A stretch of DNA of 5,037 bases from Betaproteobacteria bacterium (lineage in GTDB: Bacteria > Pseudomonadota > Gammaproteobacteria > Burkholderiales > SG8-41), in contig JAIOOZ010000255.1 in NCBI GenBank assembly GCA_021414185.1, positions 1 through 5,037 on the forward strand. Direction: 5' to 3'. Made by a program: the position numbers and the translations under genes. Below are positions 1-5,037 of the stretch, in pieces. Each line of letters starts with the position of its first letter. Position 1 is the first letter of the stretch. The notes under the pieces are model-generated. The model searched no databases. It saw only the letters and a program-made list of their open reading frames with translations, and had not been told where the DNA came from.

Positions 1-959
1 GAGCCGCCGGACGTCGTGATGATGCCGATGTTGGAGCCGCGCGGCATGCGCTTGCCGAGAAACACGCGGGTGATGTCGACGACCTCGTGCACGTCGCGGA
101 CTTCGATGAAGCCGCCTTCACGAAACGCCGCGCGATACAACTCGTAGTCAGCGGTCATGCTGGCGGTGTGCGATTCGGCGGCGGAACGGCCGATTGCGCT
201 GTTGCCGGCTTTCCAGGTCAGGATGGGTTTGCCGAGTTCGAGCGCGCGTGCGCCGAGCGCACGCAGACGCCGGCCGTCGGTGACACCTTCCAGGTACAGC
301 ACCAGCACTTCGACTTCGTCACGCTCCAGAAAATCCGCCGCGAGTTCGAGCGTCGTGATATCGGCTTCGTTGCCGGCGGAGACGATATAGTTGAAGCCTA
401 TGCCTTCCGCATCGGCGAGCGCCACCACGCTGTAAGCAAAGCCGCCGCTTTGCGAGACGAAAGCGACGGGGCCTTTTTTCAGATTGGGATTCTTGAAGCC
501 GACGCCGAAGCCGCAGTACACGCGGTCGACGAGATTCATGGTGCCGATGCAGTTCGGCCCGATCGCGCGCACGCCGCTTTCAGCGACCGCCGCTTTCAGT
601 TCGGTTTCGAGCGCGATGCCTTCAACGCCCACTTCGCGAAAACCCGCGCTGAACACGGTTGCGAACGCGATGCCGGCTTTGCCGCATTGTCGTATGACGT
701 CGGGCACCAGGCGTCCCGCAACGGCCACCAGCGCGAGATCGCAGGGCTGCGGCACGTTCGCGATGCTGGCGTAACACGCGAGGTCGCCGATTTTCTGATA
801 CTTGGGATTGACCGGATAGATGCCGCCCGCATAGCCGCAGTCCAGCAATATGGGGATGGGCTGGCCGCCGATGCGCGTCGTGTCGGGCGACGCGCCGATC
901 ACCGCGATCGCGCGCGGATTAAAAAGCCGCGCGAAACCGCTTTGCGGCGTAATGCTCAT
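1..959 (-). CDS. NDP-forming acyl-CoA synthetase (CoA-binding/CoA-ligase part), 3' end off window
   Basis: Partial: 319 codons are visible from the ATG at 959 and the frame stays open to the left edge. Enzymes of this family make an acyl-CoA from a carboxylic acid, CoA and ATP (releasing ADP and phosphate) in the cytoplasm, through a phosphohistidine as in succinyl-CoA synthetase. Visible in order: an N-terminal CoA-binding Rossmann domain (IAVIGASPDTTRIGG, residues 18-32), the GPNCIGTMN segment (134-142), the FVSQSGG motif opening the ligase domain (167-173), YLEG (222-225, E224 probably assisting phosphoryl transfer) and SHTAS (263-267), where H264 aligns with the expected phosphohistidine. 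The ATG overlaps the stop of the upstream binding-protein gene (ATGA); a modest AAAGG lies 3 bases before it. An ATP-grasp domain, fused or as a separate subunit, would lie off window, so a one-chain enzyme (about 700 aa) and an alpha subunit (about 460 aa) cannot be told apart. The family is clear; the substrate is unknown. Confidence 0.9.
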   Translation of the reverse strand, partial: MSITPQSGFARLFNPRAIAVIGASPDTTRIGGQPIPILLDCGYAGGIYPVNPKYQKIGDLACYASIANVPQPCDLALVAVAGRLVPDVIRQCGKAGIAFATVFSAGFREVGVEGIALETELKAAVAESGVRAIGPNCIGTMNLVDRVYCGFGVGFKNPNLKKGPVAFVSQSGGFAYSVVALADAEGIGFNYIVSAGNEADITTLELAADFLERDEVEVLVLYLEGVTDGRRLRALGARALELGKPILTWKAGNSAIGRSAAESHTASMTADYELYRAAFREGGFIEVRDVHEVVDITRVFLGKRMPRGSNIGIITTSGG

Positions 960-1909
960 TCGCCTTTCAGATTGGCTGCCTTCACCACCTTCGCATACTT
1001 GGCGATTTCATCGCGGATAAACGCGGTGAAAAAATCCGTGCTGCCGCCCATCGGCTCAACGCCTTCGTTGATGAACTTCTCGCTCACTTCCGCGCTGGCG
1101 AGGATTTTGCCGACTTCGACGTTCAGCCGCGCGACGATTTCTTTCGGCGTCTTGATCGGCGCCAGCATGCCGAACCACGTCGTCGCCTCATAACCCTTGA
1201 GGCCCGCTTCGTCTATGGTCGGCACCTGCGGCAGCGCCGGGAAGCGTTTCAGGCTGCCGATGCCGATCGCGCGTATGCGTCCGCCCTGGATGTGCGGCAC
1301 CAGCAGCGGCACGCCGCTGAATATCATTTCGACCTGGCCACCGATAGTGTCCGTCAAAGCCGGCGAATTGCCCTTGTACGGCACGTGTACGATATTGACG
1401 CCGGCCATCATCTTGAAGAGCTCGCCTGCCATCTGGTTCGAGCTGCCGAGCCCGGACGACGCGTAATTGAGTTTGCCCGGCTTGGTCTTGGCCAATGCGA
1501 TCAGTTCCTTGATGTTCTTCACCGGCACCGATGGATGTACCGCCAGCACGTTGGCGCCTTTCACACACAGGCTCACCGGCGCGAAATCGCGCAGTGTGTC
1601 GTACGGCAGTTTCTGGTACAGGCTCATGTTGATGGCGTTCGACGCGCCGCCCATCAATATCGTATAGCCATCGGGCGCGGCCTTGGCAACGAGGTCGGAG
1701 CCGATATTGGTCGCGCCGCCGGCGCGGTTTTCGACCACCACCTGCTGGCCGAAGATCTCGGTGAGCTTGCCCGCGATGACGCGCGCGGTGAAATCGGTGT
1801 TGCCGCCCGGCGCGTAGGGCACGACGATGCGCACGGTGCGGGTCGGATAGTTTTGCGCGCTAACGGCGGCGCTCGCCAGGGCAAGCGCAACAAGCAGGGG
1901 GATTCTCAT
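956..1909 (-). CDS. Bug/TctC-family tripartite tricarboxylate transporter substrate-binding protein
   Basis: Complete, 317 aa, the usual length for this family. Such proteins are exported to the periplasm and bind small, mostly carboxylated solutes, either feeding a TctAB-type membrane transporter or acting as solute sensors. The N-terminus is a signal peptide: Arg at position 2, a hydrophobic core over residues 4-13 and a VSA site at 16-18, with cleavage predicted before Q19. Family hallmarks follow: VPYAPGGNTDFTAR (30-43), ENRAGGATNIGSDLVAKAAP (60-79), VPYKGNSPALTDTIGGQ (176-192) and QVPTIDEAG (228-236). The ATG at 1909 is preferred over an in-frame upstream start near 2050, because it begins exactly at the signal peptide, overlaps the upstream stop as ATGA, and has GAGG 10 bases upstream. 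The longer form would put about 47 non-family residues before the signal peptide. No tctA/tctB membrane gene is in the window. The ligand cannot be predicted from sequence alone. Confidence 0.95.
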   Translation of the reverse strand: MRIPLLVALALASAAVSAQNYPTRTVRIVVPYAPGGNTDFTARVIAGKLTEIFGQQVVVENRAGGATNIGSDLVAKAAPDGYTILMGGASNAINMSLYQKLPYDTLRDFAPVSLCVKGANVLAVHPSVPVKNIKELIALAKTKPGKLNYASSGLGSSNQMAGELFKMMAGVNIVHVPYKGNSPALTDTIGGQVEMIFSGVPLLVPHIQGGRIRAIGIGSLKRFPALPQVPTIDEAGLKGYEATTWFGMLAPIKTPKEIVARLNVEVGKILASAEVSEKFINEGVEPMGGSTDFFTAFIRDEIAKYAKVVKAANLKGE

Positions 1910-2895
1910 GATTTGGTTACCTCGTTGATAAGCGGCTGGCTGGCTTTCCAGCGCTTGAGATTGTCGAGAAAAAGCGTGTTGATGCGCGGGTCGCTGCCGG
2001 CGGAAGCACCCGCGTTGTGCGGCGTGACGACCACGTTGGGCATGTCCCACAGCGGCGATGCGGCGGGCAGCGGTTCCTGCATGAAGACGTCGAGGTAGGC
2101 GCCGGCAATGTGACCGCTTTGGAGTGCGGCGACCAACGCCGCTTCGTCTACCACTTCGCCGCGGCTGATATTGATGACGTGCGCGCCGCGCGGCAGCCTG
2201 GCGAGCAGCGCCGCATTGACCATGCCGCGCGTCTCATCGGTGAGAGGGCAGGCGATCACCAGCCAGTCGGATTTCGGCAGCAGCTCGTTGAGTTTGTCGG
2301 GCGTGTGCATTTCGTCGATGTGCTCGACGCGCGCGGCACTGCGGCGCACCCCGATCGTGTTAAAGCCAAGCAGCCGCGCCAGGCGCGCGATTTCGACGCC
2401 GATAGGGCCGAGGCCGTAAACCAGCATGGTCTGGCCGCGCAGGTCGCGCGGGAAATCCGCCGACAGCATGGGGTTCCACTTGTGCTCGCGCTGACCGGCC
2501 AGCCAGCGCGGAAAATTACGCGCGAGCAGCAGCATGCCGGCGATCGCAGTCTGCGCGATGGGCGCCGCAGCGGTGCCGGACGACGTGGTCAGCCGCACAC
2601 CGCGTTCCAGCACGCTGGCAAACACCGGGTGATCGACGCCGGCGTTAAACACCTGCATCCATTTGAGCGCAGTCGCCTTGCGCGTCGCCGAGAAAAACTG
2701 CTTGGTATGCGACGGAAAAATATCGCTGCTGAAATAAGCCACGCTGGCGCGTGCCGCGTCCGCATCGGCAATGCGCGCTTCCGGGTCGGCCGGCAGCACC
2801 AGCAGTTCGACGTCGACGCTGTTGTTTTTGGCGGCGGCAACGAAATCCGCGCCGTATTTGGCGTTAAAGCGATGCGAGACGAGCAAGCCGGCCAC
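1906..2895 (-). CDS. D-2-hydroxyacid dehydrogenase (glyoxylate/hydroxypyruvate reductase-like)
   Basis: Complete, 329 aa, typical for the D-isomer-specific 2-hydroxyacid dehydrogenase family. These cytoplasmic enzymes interconvert 2-oxo acids and D-2-hydroxy acids (for example glyoxylate, hydroxypyruvate or other 2-oxo acids) with NAD(P)H. The outer substrate-binding part is residues 1 to about 105 plus the C-terminus; the nucleotide-binding part lies between. Seen directly: GLGPIG (161-166) for the dinucleotide, then GVRRSA (183-188) after the second beta strand; NISRGEVVDEAAL (242-254) with catalytic R245; LDVFMQEPLP (268-277) with catalytic E274; TPHNAG (291-296) with catalytic H293. The basic RRS after the second strand suggests a preference for NADP(H) (inference). 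The start is GTG, chosen because AGAGGA sits 8 bases upstream and the first residues (AGLLVSHRF) look like a normal first beta strand. It is the first gene of the operon and is divergent from dapE. GhrA-like and broader subfamilies cannot be separated here; substrate unknown. Confidence 0.93.
   Translation of the reverse strand: MAGLLVSHRFNAKYGADFVAAAKNNSVDVELLVLPADPEARIADADAARASVAYFSSDIFPSHTKQFFSATRKATALKWMQVFNAGVDHPVFASVLERGVRLTTSSGTAAAPIAQTAIAGMLLLARNFPRWLAGQREHKWNPMLSADFPRDLRGQTMLVYGLGPIGVEIARLARLLGFNTIGVRRSAARVEHIDEMHTPDKLNELLPKSDWLVIACPLTDETRGMVNAALLARLPRGAHVINISRGEVVDEAALVAALQSGHIAGAYLDVFMQEPLPAASPLWDMPNVVVTPHNAGASAGSDPRINTLFLDNLKRWKASQPLINEVTKS
1920..1923 (-). promoter_or_regulatory. 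Ribosome binding site (GAGG) for the binding-protein gene
   Basis: GAGG lies 10 bases before the ATG at 1909, inside the last codons of the dehydrogenase gene. Together with the ATGA overlap it supports the short, signal-peptide start for the Bug protein over the longer in-frame option. Confidence 0.55.
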
Positions 2896-2903
2896 GATGG
2901 AAT

Positions 2904-2909
2904 TCCTCT
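2904..2909 (-). promoter_or_regulatory. Ribosome binding site (AGAGGA) fixing the GTG start of the dehydrogenase
   Basis: AGAGGA on the minus strand is 8 bases from the GTG at 2895. It is the best Shine-Dalgarno match in the window and decides the choice of this GTG as the start codon. Confidence 0.7.
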
Positions 2910-2969
2910 GCGGTCTGTCAGGCGCCGTCTGCGGAATGGAAAAGAAGCTCGACGGGCACGTTTTTCGCT

Positions 2970-2975
2970 ATTTTA
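2970..2975 (-). promoter_or_regulatory. Candidate -10 element for the dehydrogenase operon
   Basis: TAAAAT on the minus strand matches the sigma-70 consensus TATAAT in five of six positions and lies about 75 bases before the GTG start, in a locally AT-rich patch (about 2961-2976). No good -35 hexamer is seen at 16-18 bases spacing, so this is only a plausible site. It would give a leader of roughly 65-70 bases. Confidence 0.25.
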
Positions 2976-2999
2976 ACGGGTAATCGGCGCGTGCGGATT

Positions 3000-3008
3000 T
3001 GTTAAGAT
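3000..3008 (+). promoter_or_regulatory. Candidate extended -10 promoter for dapE
   Basis: TGTTAAGAT reads as an extended -10 (TGn followed by TAAGAT, four of six matches to TATAAT). The -35 region around 2979-2986 shows no recognisable hexamer, which an extended -10 can partly offset. Transcription would start near 3014-3016, giving a leader of about 25 bases before the GTG at 3041. Confidence 0.35.
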
Positions 3009-3026
3009 GCGGAACTCACCGCATCT
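3005..3026 (+). repeat. Perfect 8-bp inverted repeat upstream of dapE
   Basis: AGATGCGG (3005-3012) and CCGCATCT (3019-3026) are exact reverse complements separated by the six bases AACTCA. The repeat overlaps the end of the candidate -10 and the predicted transcription start of dapE and ends 14 bases before the start codon. It could be an operator for a dimeric regulator or, if transcription begins further upstream, a leader hairpin near the ribosome binding region. No run of T follows, so it is not an intrinsic terminator. Confidence 0.5.
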
Positions 3027-3040
3027 ACCAGAGCCCACCC

Positions 3041-4174
3041 GTGACGACCGACACCCTAGAACTCGCGAAACAACTCATTTCCCGCCCATCCGTCACGCCC
3101 GACGATGCGGGCTGCATCGATTTATTGAGCGAGCACTTGCGCCCGCTCGGCTTCGACTGCGAAAAAATCAGCCAGGGCGGCGTCGACAATCTGTGGGCGC
3201 GGCGCGGTACTACAAGTCCGCTGGTGGTGTTCGCCGGTCACACCGACGTGGTACCGGCCGGCCCGCTCGATCAGTGGCACAGCGATCCGTTCACGCCGAC
3301 GATCAGGGACGGCGTGCTTTATGGGCGCGGCGCATCCGACATGAAAAGCTCGCTGGCCGCATTCGTCGTCGCCATCGAGGCGTTCGTCAAACAGCATCCC
3401 GACCATCCGGGATCCATCGCAGTGCTGTTTACGTCCGATGAAGAGGGCCCCGCGATCGATGGCACAGTACGCGTATGCGAAGCCCTGAAAGATCGCGGCG
3501 AAAAGCTCGACTACTGCATCATCGGCGAGCCGACCGCGGTCAGCAAGGTAGGCGACATGATCAAGAACGGGCGGCGCGGCTCGTTGTCGGGCGTGCTCAC
3601 CGTCAAAGGCGTGCAGGGACACGTCGCCTATCCGCATCTCGCCAAGAACCCGATCCACCTGGTGGCGGCTGCGATCGCCGAGATGGCTGAGGTCGAGTGG
3701 GACAAGGGAAACGAGTACTTCCCGCCGACCACCTGGCAGATTTCGAATTTCAACGCCGGCACCGGCGCCAACAACGTGGTGCCCGGCGAAGCGTTGGTCA
3801 GATTCAATTTCCGTTTCGCAACCGCCAGCACCCTCGAATCATTGCAGACGCGCGTGCACGGCATCCTCGACAAGCACGGCGTGCCCTACGATCTCGAATG
3901 GCGTTACGACGGCCGGCCGTTCCTAACGCCGAAAGGCGATCTCGTCGCCGCGGTCGCCAAGGCGATCAAGACCGTGACCGGGCTTACCACCGAACTTTCA
4001 ACGACCGGCGGCACATCGGACGGACGCTTTATCGCCGACATCTGCGGGCAGGTCGTCGAGTGCGGCCCCACGAATGCGACCATTCATAAGATCAACGAAT
4101 GCATCAAACTCGAAGAACTCGAAAAGCTGCCGCAGATTTATCTGCATACGTTGAAGAACCTGCTGATCAAGTAA
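3041..4174 (+). CDS. dapE: Succinyl-diaminopimelate desuccinylase
   Basis: Complete, 377 aa with the GTG start, close to the 375-377 aa of characterised DapE. The cytoplasmic, zinc-dependent enzyme removes succinate from N-succinyl-L,L-diaminopimelate to give L,L-diaminopimelate, a late step of the lysine and peptidoglycan-precursor pathway. Residue numbers match those known from the Haemophilus enzyme: H67 in GHTDVVPAG, D100 in GRGASDMK, catalytic E134 followed by E135 in TSDEEGP, E163 in IIGEPTAV, H349 in TIHKINE (metal and catalytic ligands), and H194 in VQGHVAYPH, which reaches the partner's active site in the dimer. The lid/dimerisation domain is about residues 178-290. GTG at 3041 is preferred over an in-frame TTG at 2999, because the longer form adds 14 residues absent from the family and would run through the inverted repeat. 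The ribosome binding site is weak (AGAG about 6-10 bases upstream). No other dap gene is adjacent. Identification is very secure. Confidence 0.98.
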   Translation: MTTDTLELAKQLISRPSVTPDDAGCIDLLSEHLRPLGFDCEKISQGGVDNLWARRGTTSPLVVFAGHTDVVPAGPLDQWHSDPFTPTIRDGVLYGRGASDMKSSLAAFVVAIEAFVKQHPDHPGSIAVLFTSDEEGPAIDGTVRVCEALKDRGEKLDYCIIGEPTAVSKVGDMIKNGRRGSLSGVLTVKGVQGHVAYPHLAKNPIHLVAAAIAEMAEVEWDKGNEYFPPTTWQISNFNAGTGANNVVPGEALVRFNFRFATASTLESLQTRVHGILDKHGVPYDLEWRYDGRPFLTPKGDLVAAVAKAIKTVTGLTTELSTTGGTSDGRFIADICGQVVECGPTNATIHKINECIKLEELEKLPQIYLHTLKNLLIK

Positions 4175-4184
4175 TTTAAGCCAG

Positions 4185-5037
4185 TTAGTCTTCTTCCACC
4201 AGCTTCAGCAATATCTCCGCGTTACGCGCACCTTCAACGGCATCGACGGCCGGCTTTTTGCGCTGCAGGATTGCCTGGACAAAGTCGTCGAGCTGTCCAT
4301 CAAACGGGTTGACCACGGGAAAATTGAAATCGCCTTCGTTGGTCCAGATGCGTCCCGCGCCTTCGCGTCCAAACGTGCCTTCGCAAATCACCCAGCCCTT
4401 GGAACCGTAAATTTCGAGCCGGTTGGGCGCTTCGAAAAGAACCGACGAGCATATTTCCGCAGTCGCTCCGCCTTTGAACCTGAATACTGCTGCGGCAGTT
4501 TCGTCGTGCGGGCCGTGCCACTTTTCGTGCGCAGTCACGCATTTCATCTCCACAATCTCGCCTTGCGACGGCAGCAGAATCCAGCGGCAGAGATCAAGCA
4601 GGTGAGTGCCGTTCGCGCCCAAGCTCCACCAGCGGCCGACATCCGATGAGGCGCGCCAATTGGTCGAATCCGCCTGTTTCTCGGTCCACATGGCGCGCAC
4701 ATGATGAATATCGCCGAACTTGCCGCTGTGAACCGCATCGATGATGGCCTTGTGTCCTGCATGCCAGTGCAACCGATAGCACAGGCCCACTGTGATTTTC
4801 GCTTGCGAGCTGCTTTCGACAACCTGGGCGATGCCCTCGGCGTCGGTCGCCAGCGGTTTCTCAAGCAGTACATGCTTGCCGGCTTTTGCGGCAGCGACGG
4901 CCTGCTCGGCATGCAGTTTGTCCGGCGTGGCGATGATGACCGCGTCGAGCGCGGGATCCTGCAGCAATAAATCAAGCTTGGTGTATGCGGGCGTCTTCGA
5001 TTGCGCTTTGAATTGCGCGGCGAATTCATTCGCCCGC
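4185..5037 (-). CDS. Gfo/Idh/MocA-family oxidoreductase, N-terminus off window
   Basis: Partial: 283 codons plus stop are visible and the frame is open to the right edge. The first half of the NAD(P)-binding Rossmann fold, including the expected GxGxxG, is outside the window. Family members are NAD(P)-dependent dehydrogenases acting mostly on sugars, inositols or related polyols and sometimes biliverdin or amino sugars. Numbering from the first whole codon at the edge: AVIIATPD ends the Rossmann beta strands (about 33-40), HVLLEKPLA (56-64) carries the hallmark EKP with K61 as the usual catalytic lysine, and GANGTHLLDLCRW (141-153) holds the GxHxxD motif. The C-terminal part is the alpha/beta substrate and dimerisation domain, ending in EED. 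A TTG at 4967 is not the start: the conserved fold continues upstream of it without a stop. It converges on dapE with stops 10 bases apart. Substrate unknown. Confidence 0.92.
   Translation of the reverse strand, partial: RANEFAAQFKAQSKTPAYTKLDLLLQDPALDAVIIATPDKLHAEQAVAAAKAGKHVLLEKPLATDAEGIAQVVESSSQAKITVGLCYRLHWHAGHKAIIDAVHSGKFGDIHHVRAMWTEKQADSTNWRASSDVGRWWSLGANGTHLLDLCRWILLPSQGEIVEMKCVTAHEKWHGPHDETAAAVFRFKGGATAEICSSVLFEAPNRLEIYGSKGWVICEGTFGREGAGRIWTNEGDFNFPVVNPFDGQLDDFVQAILQRKKPAVDAVEGARNAEILLKLVEED

Noticed and set aside
87..1193. 368-codon open frame on the plus strand
   Set aside because: It lies opposite the acyl-CoA synthetase and the end of the binding-protein gene, both with clear family motifs. 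Its translation is rich in Arg, Ala, His and Asp with no recognisable motif, as expected for an antisense frame in GC-rich DNA.
1910..2050. Longer N-terminus for the Bug protein
   Set aside because: It overlaps the conserved C-terminus of the dehydrogenase and would bury the signal peptide behind about 47 residues lacking family similarity.
1292..2098. 268-codon open frame on the plus strand
   Set aside because: Antisense to the Bug protein gene; low-complexity Arg/Ala/Gly-rich translation without domain signals.
2017..2976. 319-codon open frame on the plus strand
   Set aside because: Antisense to the dehydrogenase gene, whose catalytic Arg, Glu and His and nucleotide motif are all intact; the antisense translation shows no family features.
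2999..3040. TTG-initiated N-terminal extension of dapE
   Set aside because: The 14 extra residues are not part of the DapE family, whose length and residue numbering match the GTG start exactly.
3122..3658. 178-codon open frame on the minus strand
   Set aside because: Antisense to dapE, which has every active-site residue in place.
4153..4195. GAAGAA/TTCTTC pairing as a dapE terminator
   Set aside because: Only six weak base pairs around a loop of about 30 bases, with no following T run.

Overview
The window looks like a piece of a GC-rich proteobacterial chromosome, most likely betaproteobacterial (Burkholderiales-like). This rests on the high GC content, the GC-biased third positions that leave long false ORFs on the antisense strand, and the presence of an orphan Bug/TctC-type periplasmic binding protein, a family greatly expanded in Burkholderiales. 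No RNA gene, mobile element, CRISPR array or long repeat is visible. The assignment is an inference from gene families; no marker gene fixes the species.

Left part (1-2895, all minus strand): a tightly packed three-gene operon read from right to left. It holds a D-2-hydroxyacid dehydrogenase (GTG start at 2895), a Bug/TctC-type secreted solute-binding protein (956-1909), and an NDP-forming acyl-CoA synthetase whose 3' end runs off the left edge (1-959). Both junctions are 4-base ATGA overlaps, so the three proteins are probably made by coupled translation. Together they suggest capture of an organic acid in the periplasm, redox conversion of a 2-hydroxy/2-oxo acid, and activation of an acid to its CoA thioester. 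The actual substrate cannot be read from the sequence.

Middle (2896-3040): a 145-base divergent intergenic region, the only non-coding stretch of any length. It carries weak candidate promoter elements for both directions and a perfect 8-bp inverted repeat (3005-3026) just upstream of dapE.

Right part: dapE (3041-4174, plus strand), a full-length N-succinyl-diaminopimelate desuccinylase with every metal-binding and catalytic residue in place. It serves lysine and peptidoglycan precursor synthesis and has no obvious functional link to its neighbours. Only 10 bases after its stop lies the stop of a convergent Gfo/Idh/MocA-family oxidoreductase (4185-5037, minus strand), whose N-terminus lies beyond the right edge.

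All genes belong to known families. I did not find an undescribed system; the most interesting item is the dehydrogenase / binding protein / CoA-ligase operon as an uncharacterised organic-acid pathway.
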